The notes below the pieces were generated by a model that did not search any database, was not told the DNA's origin, and saw only the letters and a program-made list of their open reading frames with translations. From the IMG/VR virus record IMGVR_UViG_3300040946_000073, positions 1 to 39,015 of that record: a stretch of 39,015 bases of DNA; one strand, 5' to 3'. A program made the translations under genes and the position numbers. Source of the DNA: a virus. Position 1 is the first letter of the stretch. Every line of letters starts with the position of its first letter. Shown here piece after piece: positions 8,266 through 15,820 of this stretch.

Positions 8266-8709
8266 TCACGCGATCCTCCGCTGGGCCATGTCCAAAAACT
8301 CCACGGCCCGCTGGATGACTGGCGGCATCTCGCGCGCCGCACCCTTGCGCGGGCCGTGTCTGCGCGCACACAGCACCTTGGCGAGTTCGTTGATCTTTTC
8401 TTGCGAACACTGACCCTCGAGCAGGATCACGTCGGCAAAGACCGTCGGCGCTTCAGTGAGCTCCTCGCCAATCACCATCGAGCGCATCAGCGGGCAGCGT
8501 TTGTGCAGCTCATCGAGCAGCGCGGAAGCGCCCTCGAAGGGCCAGCGCAGCACGGCCAGGTCCGGATAGACGATCACTGCCGCCCGGAGCGCGTCGCCGG
8601 CGTTGGCGACGGGGAACACCAGAAAGCCGCGGTTGCTCAAAACGAAACTGCGTATAGAGCAGCGCGTCTCGTCGGAATCAATCAGCAAAATCTTTTTCTT
8701 CGGTCTCAT
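8266..8709 (-). CDS. Degenerate response-regulator receiver protein
   Basis: This 147-residue protein has a receiver-type (CheY-like) N-terminal domain. The strand-1 and acid-pocket motif KKILLIDSDE is intact (D11, D13), followed by the typical A-x-x-G-x-x-A-L helix and the PDLAVLR strand. The phosphoacceptor position, where the family has Asp, is Arg (R55), and the conserved Lys region near strand 5 reads VILLEGQ. It therefore should not be phosphorylated in the usual way and is best called a pseudo-receiver. The last 35 residues are basic and helical. There is no output DNA-binding domain. It sits within the early operon among small zinc proteins, so a role in binding a host regulator or kinase is a guess. 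Confidence 0.6.
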   Translation of the reverse strand: MRPKKKILLIDSDETRCSIRSFVLSNRGFLVFPVANAGDALRAAVIVYPDLAVLRWPFEGASALLDELHKRCPLMRSMVIGEELTEAPTVFADVILLEGQCSQEKINELAKVLCARRHGPRKGAAREMPPVIQRAVEFLDMAQRRIA

Positions 8710-8718
8710 CGTTTCTTC

Positions 8719-9051
8719 TTAAAGTGTTTCTGCCCGCGTCCAGCGCGCGAGCTGCGCTTCTTGAGTCGCCACGTCGATCCGGTGCAGCCTGGCGACGGTG
8801 ATGATGGCGCGCAGCCGCGCTTTCAGGTACGGCCGCACATCGTTCTTGCCGCCCAGCCACGCCGCGAGCGAAAGCTCCACTTCACGGCGCAGCTCGGCGC
8901 GAACCTCGAACCAGTGCTGCTGGCATAGGAGATGCCGCCGCGGAATGCCCACCGCGCAGCCCGGAATCTGGCACACCTGGTGGAAGCGCGCTCCGGCCGA
9001 CGCCGGGAGCGCCGGTTTGCCATTGTCTCTGTTGACCGAGCGTGCGTACAT
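8719..9051 (-). CDS. Small protein with CxxxxC...CxxH cluster
   Basis: This 110-residue protein starts at ATG 9049-9051. Residues about 27-46 hold CQIPGC and LLCQQHW, giving a four-ligand Cys/Cys/Cys/His pattern that could bind one zinc. The rest is basic and helical (RAELRREVELSLAAWLGGK). This arrangement, a compact finger followed by a basic helix, recurs in other genes of this operon. Function unknown. Confidence 0.6.
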   Translation of the reverse strand: MYARSVNRDNGKPALPASAGARFHQVCQIPGCAVGIPRRHLLCQQHWFEVRAELRREVELSLAAWLGGKNDVRPYLKARLRAIITVARLHRIDVATQEAQLARWTRAETL

Positions 9052-9055
9052 GGTT

Positions 9056-9526
9056 TCAGCTCTCTTTCGCGGTTACGGTTTCAACCTCGTTGGAAATCTG
9101 CCCGAACAGCGCGCGCAGATCGTGTAAGTTCCGAATCACTCGGATGCGCTCCGCCAGCGCGACAATCTCTTTCACGTAGTCGGCGGTGCCGGAGATCCGC
9201 TCCTCGGCCGTGACGGCGAAGAAGTATCCGCCGGCGTCGCCATCGCGGCTGGCCACGATGGGCATGCCGAAGGTGACCACCAGCTCGCGCACATCGGCCT
9301 TGATTTCGCGCGGGCCGCTGCCAACCCTGGCAATGACTTCGGCGATGGTCATGGCCTGCAGTCTTCCCTGCCGGCCGCGCAGGCATTCGAGCAAACGGCG
9401 CTGCCGCTCGGTCAGCTCGCAAGTCGCCCGGCCCATCAGCACGTCGTGGATGCGGAGCTGGTTCTGGGCCACCGCGTCGCGGCGGACTTCCTCATCGCTG
9501 CGTGTTTCAAAAAGCGTGCCGATCAT
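9056..9526 (-). CDS. Winged-helix early protein
   Basis: In this 156-residue protein, residues about 38-105 form a winged helix: LTERQRRLLECLRGRQGR, a helix (TIAEVIARVG), a recognition-type helix (PREIKADVRELVVTFG) and a wing with GGYFFAV. This resembles the small winged-helix proteins that many phages carry in their replication and early modules. The C-terminal 40 residues are helical and could form a coiled coil. It overlaps the next gene by one codon (ATGA-type junction at 9523-9526). DNA binding is likely; the target is unknown. Confidence 0.65.
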   Translation of the reverse strand: MIGTLFETRSDEEVRRDAVAQNQLRIHDVLMGRATCELTERQRRLLECLRGRQGRLQAMTIAEVIARVGSGPREIKADVRELVVTFGMPIVASRDGDAGGYFFAVTAEERISGTADYVKEIVALAERIRVIRNLHDLRALFGQISNEVETVTAKES

Positions 9527-9804
9527 TGCAGGGTCTCCTTCGGTGGCGGATTGGGGTCAGGCGGCGGATCCGGGACGGGCTCCGTCGCGGGCACAAGGAT
9601 GGATCGAATCCGTTCCCACGCGGCGTTAGTGCTCCTTGCCAGCGCCATCAGGTTGATGTCGGCGACGGCCGTCGCCGGCAGGCAGCCGTGCAGGATGGCC
9701 GCGCGCTGGATGCGCGCCGCTTCGCGCATCCCGCGATAATTCATGTCGAGCAGGTCGTAAAGAAGATTCAACCGATCGATCTCTTCGGGCGCGAAGGTTT
9801 TCAT
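9523..9804 (-). CDS. Hypothetical early protein with Pro-rich tail
   Basis: The ATG start at 9802-9804 overlaps the upstream stop and gives 93 residues. The N-terminal 65 residues are helical and the tail is Pro-rich (VPDPPPDPNPPPKETL), likely disordered or protein-binding. No family recognised. It is coupled to both neighbours by overlapping start and stop codons. Confidence 0.55.
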   Translation of the reverse strand: MKTFAPEEIDRLNLLYDLLDMNYRGMREAARIQRAAILHGCLPATAVADINLMALARSTNAAWERIRSILVPATEPVPDPPPDPNPPPKETLQ

Positions 9805-10061
9805 TGGGCGTCTCCAAACATTTCGCGCTGCGCCGGCGGCGGCCCGTCTTTGTGGGTCGGGCAATAGTCCTGATCGGGGCCGACGCGGGTTGCGCACTTC
9901 TCGCACATGGCGTTGTTACAGACCGAGCCCGTAGGCTTTCTGAAATCGCAGAGCCGCGCCGCATATTCGTTGTGGCAGAAGGGGCAGAGCCTGACCTTCT
10001 TGCCGCCCCAGATGAACGCGGTGCGCGGGGCGTCGCTGGTTTGGAACGTAATGCAGGGCAT
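9801..10061 (-). CDS. Small multi-cysteine zinc-binding-like protein
   Basis: This 86-residue protein starts at ATG 10059-10061, overlapping the stop of the upstream gene. Its Cys/His pattern is dense: CPFC, then C, then C-x4-C-x2-C, then C-x2-H (YCPTHK). Eight potential ligands could hold two zinc ions in a RING- or double-ribbon-like fold. The start MPCITF... was chosen over a longer, Arg-rich frame that only shadows the upstream gene. Function unknown; probably a protein- or nucleic-acid-binding early factor. Confidence 0.6.
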   Translation of the reverse strand: MPCITFQTSDAPRTAFIWGGKKVRLCPFCHNEYAARLCDFRKPTGSVCNNAMCEKCATRVGPDQDYCPTHKDGPPPAQREMFGDAQ

Positions 10062-10282
10062 CAGCTCACCGTCTCCGTCGTGGTCAAAGAATCTTCGAGC
10101 AGTTGCCCACACTCCGCGCAGTAGTCGTGCGGAACGCGGCGGCTCTTGCCGCAAGCATCGCGCGCGAGAATCTCGACGTAATGCGCGAAGCGCATCCCCA
10201 GCCAAATCTCCTCGCCGCACTCGCAGCAGATGTGCGACCCGCTGGCCATCATCCAGCGCACGGGCTCGATCGTTTCTTTCAT
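10061..10282 (-). CDS. Small CCxxC/CxxC zinc-ribbon-like protein
   Basis: This 73-residue protein starts at ATG 10280-10282 (MKETIEPV...). It has ICCECG near residue 20 and YCAECG near residue 58, two knuckles separated by about 35 residues, as in a classic zinc ribbon. It is acidic at the C-terminus (LLEDSLTTTETV). It overlaps both neighbours by 1-4 bases. Function unknown. Confidence 0.6.
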   Translation of the reverse strand: MKETIEPVRWMMASGSHICCECGEEIWLGMRFAHYVEILARDACGKSRRVPHDYCAECGQLLEDSLTTTETVS

Positions 10283-10956
10283 GACACGAAGCCTTCCAGG
10301 CGGATCACGCAGTGGGCGCCGAAGATCGCAGCCTTGTCGCAAGTGGTCAACTGCTTCCACCATGCGTCGAGAAGCGCGCGCTGCACCGACAGGGTCACTG
10401 GCGCGGACTCAGGAGCCGTCGCCGGCGGCTCGGGCACAGCGGGATCCGGCAGCGGAGGCGGCGATAGAGGCGGCCATCTGGTCGACGCAAGATTGCCCGG
10501 AAGATCCTCGGGGCTGCGCGGCTTCGCGGCCTGGGGGTGCGGGCCGCGGACGCCAAGCGGCCGCCCATGGAGTACCGCGATGCCGGCCTCGCGCCGCCAC
10601 TTGCCCACCGTGACATCGGAGACCGTGTACTTGCGCGCCAGCGCGGCGTTCGAGACACTGACGGGCTGGGCCAGAACGGCCCGCTTAATCTCGGGGTCGA
10701 TCGGTTTGGCGCCCTTTTTCCTGCCGCTTGCAAGGCTCACAGGTTTCTCCTTTTTCATCGGTTCGAATTTAATCGACTCAAGAATGGGCGCCGGAAGCTC
10801 GATGGCCGCCGCGCGGTGAGACTCGGGCGGCGGCGGATGCGTTCCGTCGTCGCAGGCCGCGCAGAGAGCCTCACAGCCGAAGCAGATGACCGCGGAGCAG
10901 CAGAGGCACTGCGTGCATTTCTTGCCAGCCGGCGCGGAGGTGGCGTGCTCAACCAT
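10279..10956 (-). CDS. Zinc-knuckle plus HTH early protein
   Basis: This 225-residue protein starts at ATG 10954-10956 with GGAG six bases upstream. A TTG seven codons earlier is possible but less likely. The N-terminal 40 residues hold a Cys cluster (CTQCLCC...CFGC...CAAC). Residues about 75-130 carry a helix-turn-helix of transposase/Trp-repressor type (NAALARKYTVSDVTVGKWRR). Then comes a Pro-rich linker and a C-terminal helical part. A dual metal-site and HTH protein would most simply be a transcription or recombination factor. The partner and target are unknown. Confidence 0.6.
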   Translation of the reverse strand: MVEHATSAPAGKKCTQCLCCSAVICFGCEALCAACDDGTHPPPPESHRAAAIELPAPILESIKFEPMKKEKPVSLASGRKKGAKPIDPEIKRAVLAQPVSVSNAALARKYTVSDVTVGKWRREAGIAVLHGRPLGVRGPHPQAAKPRSPEDLPGNLASTRWPPLSPPPLPDPAVPEPPATAPESAPVTLSVQRALLDAWWKQLTTCDKAAIFGAHCVIRLEGFVS

Positions 10957-11527
10957 TGAAATCTCCGTCGTGATCAATCGTCTTCACCATGTGCGAACGG
11001 AAGCCTTCGCGGCGGTCAGCTTTCTTCGCGCGCTTCGCGGGCTTGGCCGGATCGGCGATGCTGACTTTGAGCGACGGCTTCTTGGGCTTGACGCTGATGC
11101 AGCGGCCCCAGAGATTGAGCACCTTCTCCGAAAGCCGCTTGGGCAGCGATTCAGCCTTGAGCGCGGCCTCCGCGCCTTCCACCACTTCCCACTTCCGCCG
11201 CTCGGCGAACAGCCGGGGGAAGAACGCGCCGTAGCCGTTGGCTTCGAGCGCATCCTTCAATGTGTCCACGCGCTCGTCGACGACAGTCAGCGTGTCGGCC
11301 TTGGTGACGGTGAACTCCGAGAGCTTGCCGGCCAGGCGGCGGCTCTTTTCGGCGTGGGCGGGAACGTCGCCCCACTCCCGCACCAGCGCGATGGCTTCTT
11401 CCTCGATGGCCTTGAACGCCTCGCCGGCGGTGAGCGTCGCCAGCTTCGCAGCCAGGTAGCGCGCGGCCAGCTCGTCGAGCTGGTCAGGTGTCGGCCGTAG
11501 AGCGTCAATCTGATCCGGAATGCGCAT
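10949..11527 (-). CDS. Hypothetical helical early protein, Gam-like position
   Basis: This 192-residue protein starts at ATG 11525-11527, nine bases after the previous TAA. The N-terminal half is strongly helical and charged (coiled-coil-like, TPDQLDELAARYLAAKLATL). The middle has FFPRLFAERRKWEVVEG, and the C-terminus is very basic (KPAKRAKKADRR). In position and style it recalls the host-nuclease inhibitor/Gam or DUF3164 proteins that follow the B gene in Mu-like phages, but I see no signature that settles this. DNA binding through the basic tail is plausible. Confidence 0.55.
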   Translation of the reverse strand: MRIPDQIDALRPTPDQLDELAARYLAAKLATLTAGEAFKAIEEEAIALVREWGDVPAHAEKSRRLAGKLSEFTVTKADTLTVVDERVDTLKDALEANGYGAFFPRLFAERRKWEVVEGAEAALKAESLPKRLSEKVLNLWGRCISVKPKKPSLKVSIADPAKPAKRAKKADRREGFRSHMVKTIDHDGDFNG

Positions 11528-11531
11528 AAAT

Positions 11532-11795
11532 TTATGTGTCCTTTCCGTTCGTGATGGAACTGTTGGCCTTGAGTTCATCGAGCCAGCGCGAGAGGCGAAT
11601 GTGCGCGCACGCCTCGCCGCAGAGATCCTCGTACCGCCAGTCAGAGTTGCGCGCCTGGACGTGGGCCGCTTGACCCGCGGAAAGAAAGACGATGGTCCCA
11701 AGCTCGGCGCCGGGCTCGATGGCGGCGACGATCCAATGGTTGGTCTCCTGCTTCTGTCGCCCGCAGACGTTGCACGCAACCGTGATCACATCCAT
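11532..11795 (-). CDS. Small CxxC...CxxxC early protein
   Basis: The ATG start (MDVITVACNVCG) overlaps nothing and gives 87 residues. A CNVC knuckle near residue 8 and CGEAC near residue 65 could form one zinc site; the segment between them is predicted beta. It is part of the run of small metal-binding-like early proteins. Function unknown. Confidence 0.55.
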   Translation of the reverse strand: MDVITVACNVCGRQKQETNHWIVAAIEPGAELGTIVFLSAGQAAHVQARNSDWRYEDLCGEACAHIRLSRWLDELKANSSITNGKDT

Positions 11796-11797
11796 CG

Positions 11798-12040
11798 CTA
11801 CGCCGCCCTTCCGCCGCCCGGCCGCCCTACGCACGCGCAATTGGGCGAGCCTCCGACATGCGGCTTCTTGGGATGGCCGTTCGCGACCTGGACGACAATC
11901 GATTCGCCGCACCGCGCGCACTCGGCCGACGCGATCCGGTCGCCGTCATCTTTGCGGCGCCTCCAGGGCATGAACAGCGCGTGCCCGCGGCTTTCCGCGA
12001 TCAGCGTGGCCTCTTTTTCGACAACGCGAATCTTCGCCAT
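11798..12040 (-). CDS. Small Cys/His early protein
   Basis: This 80-residue protein starts at ATG 12038-12040, which overlaps the stop of the upstream gene. It has ECARCG near residue 41 and, after a His-containing loop, NCACVG near the C-terminus, which would make a zinc ribbon. The N-terminus is basic with a Trp-Arg-Arg-Arg-Lys patch that could contact nucleic acid. Function unknown. Confidence 0.55.
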   Translation of the reverse strand: MAKIRVVEKEATLIAESRGHALFMPWRRRKDDGDRIASAECARCGESIVVQVANGHPKKPHVGGSPNCACVGRPGGGRAA

Positions 12041-12321
12041 CACCGCGCCGCCTTTCCAGCCTTCAATCCCATGTCCAGGCCCACCACGACCAGGTCGAGG
12101 CCGCGCAGAATGGCCTTGGCTACCGGCGCGGGCACGCCGTCCCAAACCTCGACGCATTCCAGCGCCAGATCGAGATTGGAGCGCAACATGCGCAGCGCGT
12201 CCTTGAATTCGGCGGGGATCTTCACCAGCGCGCCGTCGCGCACGATGCACTTCATGTCGCCGTTGCCGTCAACATAGGCCACGCGATCTTCGCTCGCGGG
12301 GGGCTTGACTTCGTAGATCAT
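12040..12321 (-). CDS. Hypothetical early protein
   Basis: This 93-residue protein starts at ATG 12319-12321 with AGGTGG just upstream, overlapping the upstream stop. It has a short beta N-terminus and a helical C-terminal half (EFKDALRMLRSNLDLALECV; LDLVVVGLDMGLKAGK). Unlike its neighbours it has no Cys pairs. No family recognised. Confidence 0.5.
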   Translation of the reverse strand: MIYEVKPPASEDRVAYVDGNGDMKCIVRDGALVKIPAEFKDALRMLRSNLDLALECVEVWDGVPAPVAKAILRGLDLVVVGLDMGLKAGKAAR

Positions 12322-12719
12322 TGGCCACCTCGCAGGATCCGCTCGACGGGACCGCCGGGCAGGAAGGCTGTACCGACTTCAGCCATGATGTAGAGCATGG
12401 TCAGAATCACGGCGATCGCCAGCACGTTGTTCGCCACGCGGCCGGCGCGTTCAAGCCACGCGCTGATGCGCCGCATCTGGCTGTCGCTGGGCGCGAAGTC
12501 GAGCAGCGCGGCCCAGCGTTGGCGCAGCGTCTTTCTGACGGCGCGCTGCTGGCGCCAAGCCTGCATCGCGTCGACCTCTTCCTGGCAGCGCGGGCAATAA
12601 GGTCCCCCAATGGCGAAGCCGGTGCAGCCACGCACTTGGCAGGGATGGAGCGCGTTGGGAGCGTCGCCGTCGAGGTAACGGCACAGGGATGAAGGAATGG
12701 TTTGCGTACCGGAGTTCAT
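12318..12719 (-). CDS. Zinc-knuckle protein with one membrane segment
   Basis: This 133-residue protein starts at ATG 12717-12719, overlapping the MuB-type stop (ATGA). The N-terminal third has Cys pairs (C...CQVRGC...YCPRC) consistent with a zinc ribbon. The middle is basic and helical. Near residues 97-118 lies a membrane-type segment (VLAIAVILTMLYIMAEVGTAF). A soluble zinc domain anchored to the inner membrane is unusual in the early transposition region of a Mu-like phage. The role is unknown. Confidence 0.6.
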   Translation of the reverse strand: MNSGTQTIPSSLCRYLDGDAPNALHPCQVRGCTGFAIGGPYCPRCQEEVDAMQAWRQQRAVRKTLRQRWAALLDFAPSDSQMRRISAWLERAGRVANNVLAIAVILTMLYIMAEVGTAFLPGGPVERILRGGQ

Positions 12720-13693
12720 GCGATGGCTTCCTTTCTGTCTGCGGCCTCTTGCACTGCCGCGCGTGCGTCTTCGATGGCAAAGAACAAATTGCGCGCCGAG
12801 ACGTAGCGAAACGGCTTGGCGTTGCGCACCGCCTCGACCGATGCACCCTGAATGATGTCGGCCAGGTCGCGCTTGGCTATGGTTCCGAGTTCGGACGTGA
12901 GGATGTGCTGCGCCTCGGCTTCGCTCAGCCCTGCGAGCAGGTGACTGCGGCGCAGGCGGCTGCGCCACTGCTCCATCTGCCAGTTCCTGAGGCGCACGCT
13001 GAGATCGTGGCTGCCGCCCAGCATCACGCCGAAGAACGGCGGCGTGTCGAGCAACTGGCGCAGGATCTCCAGCGTGTTGAACGGGAGATGCTGCGCCTCG
13101 TCGACGATCAGCAGCGCGCGCTGGCCGCCCAGGAAGAAGCGCAGCTTGCGGATGAGCTGCCCGATCGAACCACGGTTGGGAATGCCAGCCTCGGTGCAGG
13201 CTTCGACGAGGAATGCCGAGGGCGCGTGATCGACGCGCGCATACACGTAGACCGCGCGACCCTCGCCGGAAGCGTTGATCTCCGCGGCCACATTGCGAAA
13301 GGTGTAGGTCTTCTGGGTTCCCGGAGGCCCGTCGATGAGAAACGCCGTGCTCTGGCGCAGCGCGTTCCACATTGATCTGCGCACGCGCTCAAACTCAACC
13401 GTCGCATAATGAGGCCCGCTGGCGGGCTCCGCGGTCTCGATTTCGTAGCGGTCTATTGTTTCCTTCACCGCCGCGCGGATGTTCAGCGTATTCGAGTCCG
13501 CCGCGCGGTGACGATCGTAGTTGCCGGCAATCCACACATGGAAAGAGTTGTGGTTAATGCCCACCATATTGGCCAGCTCGATGTAGGTGAGGCCCGCGCG
13601 CAGCGCAAACGCGCGGGCGCGGCGGATCATCTCGGTGTCGTTGGGCAACCCGAGGGCTTGCAGGTGCTGCTTACGAATCGCTGCTACAGGCAC
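12716..13693 (-). CDS. MuB-type AAA+ ATPase, target activator
   Basis: This 325-residue protein starts at GTG 13691-13693 with AGGAG five bases upstream, and overlaps the transposase end by 23 bases. The N-terminal region (about 25-60) is a helix-turn-helix, as in MuB. Walker A is GPPGTQKT (122-129) and Walker B is LLIVDEAQ (194-201); GGSHD near 227 fits sensor 1. MuB-family ATPases form filaments on target DNA, stimulate the transposase and give target immunity. Position directly after the A gene and domain order both fit. Product: DNA transposition protein B homologue. Confidence 0.88.
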   Translation of the reverse strand: MPVAAIRKQHLQALGLPNDTEMIRRARAFALRAGLTYIELANMVGINHNSFHVWIAGNYDRHRAADSNTLNIRAAVKETIDRYEIETAEPASGPHYATVEFERVRRSMWNALRQSTAFLIDGPPGTQKTYTFRNVAAEINASGEGRAVYVYARVDHAPSAFLVEACTEAGIPNRGSIGQLIRKLRFFLGGQRALLIVDEAQHLPFNTLEILRQLLDTPPFFGVMLGGSHDLSVRLRNWQMEQWRSRLRRSHLLAGLSEAEAQHILTSELGTIAKRDLADIIQGASVEAVRNAKPFRYVSARNLFFAIEDARAAVQEAADRKEAIA

Positions 13694-15548
13694 CGTTTCT
13701 CCTTAAAAGTGCTGCCGTGAGCCGGTCTGTAAGTTCGCCTGGCTGTAAGTCATTTGTGGGTTCGAGCGTTTCCGGCGCAAACCTGTGCTTGCGCTGCGTG
13801 ACGATGCCGGTGACATCGCCGGGAAGTGAAAGCCGCGAGGCCATGGCCTCAAGCGGAGACTGCGCGCCGTTGGAGCGGGCGACGCGGCCGATCGTGCTGA
13901 GGGTTTCGCGCGTGGCCTTTTCGAGGCCGCGCCGCGTCTTGAAGCTGTCCGCAATCTGCTGCTGTGTGCGCTCGTTGCCGGGCGCGAAGCGGACCAAATC
14001 CTCGACCCGCAGCCACGCCAGGAAGCAGCCATCCACGTCGAGGGCCGCGGCGCACTCCCAATCGTTGGGATCGTAGGCCACCACAATCTCGCGCTCATTG
14101 CGCTCGTGGATGGTCATCCATCCCGCCTGGTCGACGGGAAGATAGCGGCGCTTGCCGAGCGTGATGGCGCATTCGCGAACTTTTCTGGTTCCACGTTCGG
14201 CCAGCAGCAGCGCCAGCGCGGCCGGATCGGGCGCAGGCGCCTGGTTCGGATTGCGGTTCGCGTTGAAGACTTCGAGAGGCGACCCGCCTTCCATAGCTTC
14301 GCCGGTGTGCGGCGTGGCGTTGTATTCGTCAATCCACGCCAGGCAGGCAACGATGAAGCGGCTGGCCAGCGGATGGCGGCTCTCACTCGCGCGCCCGGCG
14401 CGCAGCAGGCGGCGATGATCAATCATGGCGAGCGACGTAGCATCGGGGCGCGTGAAGGGATTGCCGCTGGTGTAGGTGGGCCAGCACTTGTCGAAGCGCT
14501 CGTGCAGCGAACGGAAGAAACGCTCGACGTGCTTGGATTGCGGGTGGTGCGGAATGCAGTGCGTGACGGCGATGCCCAGGCGCGCCAGAAAGCCGGTGTG
14601 GCCGATGTCTTCGAGCTCCGCGCGCCACCATTCCTTGGGCGCCAGCGGCGACTCCTGCAGGTAGCCGGGCATTGCGCCGCGCGCCACTTTTTTGTAGTCC
14701 TTGCCGTTGTCGACGTAGATGTGTTCCGGCGGCCCATGCTGGAAGATGCCGCGCCGCATGGTGGCGGCGATGGCGCGCGAGCTGCCCTCCCACGCCCAGC
14801 TCGCACCGGCCAACAAGCGAGAGCGATAGTCGAGCATGGCGGAGAGCCGGATGCGGATCGGCGCGCCCCACTCCACATCTTCAAAGAGATCGTTGGCGCA
14901 CTCCACGTCGTGGATCATGTGATCGCCCACCCACACCTGGTTCGCCCAGATGTCGGTGTAGCCGCGGCGCAGGTACGCGGCCATGCGCTCGCGATAAACC
15001 TTGCGCCCTTCTCGCGCGTAAACAGTGAGCGCCGCCGGCATCTGCTTCAGCCAGGCGCGCACCGTTTCGTAGGCGGGCGCTTCCTCGGCCGGAATTTCAA
15101 GGAGTATCAGATCGCGCACGATGGCTTCGTGCGCCACTCTGACGCTGGTGCGTTCGTCAAGATAAAGGTAGGCAGCCAGCCACGCGGCTTTCGGATAGGA
15201 AGAAAAAAAGCGGGAAGTGTTTTTGTCGCGGCGCTGCCGATCGGCGAGGGCCGGCAGGCCGCCTTCGCGGAAAGCATTGAGCCAGTTGAACAACGTGGCG
15301 ACGCCGACGCCCGAGGTTTCCGATGTGTATTTGACCAGGCGGCTGAAGCTGGTGACGGCTTGCCCGTTTTCTAAGCGCAGATCCGCGTACTTGGGAGCGC
15401 CCGCGCGGAAGCCTAGAAGCGGCGCGATCAGCTTCGATCTCGTTTCGGCCTGTTGCTGCGCCTCCGGATCGGTAAGCGCCACGCGCCGCGGCCGCGCCAG
15501 CGAGGCGGGAGGAAAGGGCAGAAGGGCTAACTGCGGTTGCGCGCTCAC
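13671..15548 (-). CDS. MuA-type DDE transposase
   Basis: This 625-residue protein starts at GTG 15546-15548, overlapping the Ner-like stop (GTGA). An N-terminal helical, HTH-rich region precedes the RNase H-like core. The catalytic triad is visible as D209 (QVWVGDHMIHD), D280 (HIYVDNGKDY) and E342 (HPQSKHVERFF), close to the spacing in MuA. A beta-barrel-like segment follows (RRYLPVDQAGW), then a Lys/Arg-containing C-terminus that should contact the B protein. It would cut and join the phage ends during integration and replicative transposition. The ends it acts on are not in the window. Confidence 0.9.
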   Translation of the reverse strand: MSAQPQLALLPFPPASLARPRRVALTDPEAQQQAETRSKLIAPLLGFRAGAPKYADLRLENGQAVTSFSRLVKYTSETSGVGVATLFNWLNAFREGGLPALADRQRRDKNTSRFFSSYPKAAWLAAYLYLDERTSVRVAHEAIVRDLILLEIPAEEAPAYETVRAWLKQMPAALTVYAREGRKVYRERMAAYLRRGYTDIWANQVWVGDHMIHDVECANDLFEDVEWGAPIRIRLSAMLDYRSRLLAGASWAWEGSSRAIAATMRRGIFQHGPPEHIYVDNGKDYKKVARGAMPGYLQESPLAPKEWWRAELEDIGHTGFLARLGIAVTHCIPHHPQSKHVERFFRSLHERFDKCWPTYTSGNPFTRPDATSLAMIDHRRLLRAGRASESRHPLASRFIVACLAWIDEYNATPHTGEAMEGGSPLEVFNANRNPNQAPAPDPAALALLLAERGTRKVRECAITLGKRRYLPVDQAGWMTIHERNEREIVVAYDPNDWECAAALDVDGCFLAWLRVEDLVRFAPGNERTQQQIADSFKTRRGLEKATRETLSTIGRVARSNGAQSPLEAMASRLSLPGDVTGIVTQRKHRFAPETLEPTNDLQPGELTDRLTAALLRRNGACSSDS

Positions 15549-15754
15549 GCCGCACGCTCCAGCATCTTGTCCCGGATGCGCCGAACTTCCCTGTCAATGG
15601 CTGTCGCAACCCGCTTTGATCGCCTGACGCCGCGGGCGACGTGGCGGACATGCTGGGGACTGACGCGGAGCTTGCGGGCGATGCGGCTATAGAGCCCGTA
15701 AAAATTAGCGGCCAACTCGAGCTCAGGTGTCGTACGCTTTTCGGAAGGATGCAA
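15545..15754 (-). CDS. Ner-like small HTH regulator
   Basis: About 69 residues. An open frame extends upstream to a TTG at 15808, but that TTG is the first base triplet of a TTGACA promoter box, so it should not be translated. I prefer TTG 15752-15754, which has GAGG 6 bases upstream and lies about 20 bases after the expected transcription start. The centre (FYGLYSRIARKLRVSPQHVR) is a helix-turn-helix, followed by a basic C-terminus. In Mu, Ner is the small protein that opens the early operon and turns down early and repressor transcription; position and size fit. The exact start is uncertain. Confidence 0.6.
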   Translation of the reverse strand: MHPSEKRTTPELELAANFYGLYSRIARKLRVSPQHVRHVARGVRRSKRVATAIDREVRRIRDKMLERAA

Positions 15755-15779
15755 CTTGAACCTCGGATGTATGCAGGCG

Positions 15780-15808
15780 AGGATAGTCCCGATAGTATTT
15801 TCTGTCAA
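15780..15808 (-). promoter_or_regulatory. Early leftward sigma70-type promoter
   Basis: On the minus strand TTGACA (15808-15803) is followed after 17 bases by TATCCT (15785-15780). The -35 box is perfect and the -10 box matches TATAAT at 4 of 6. It would drive the Ner/transposase operon with a start near 15773. It ends 12 bases short of the repressor start codon on the other strand. Confidence 0.65.
15782..15796. promoter_or_regulatory. Candidate operator: GATAGT direct repeat
   Basis: Two copies of GATAGT at 15782-15787 and 15791-15796 (9-base period) cover the -10 box and part of the spacer of the leftward early promoter, next to the start of the repressor gene. A protein bound here would block early transcription. 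This is a candidate site for the HTH repressor or the Ner-like protein. Confidence 0.4.
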
Positions 15809-15820
15809 GAGGGAAAATGA

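Noticed and set aside
14106-15374. Long plus-strand open frame (about 420 codons) opposite the transposase gene
   Set aside because: It is antisense to a gene with a clear DDE triad, is Arg/Ala/His-rich with no motif, and is typical of mirror frames in high-G+C DNA.
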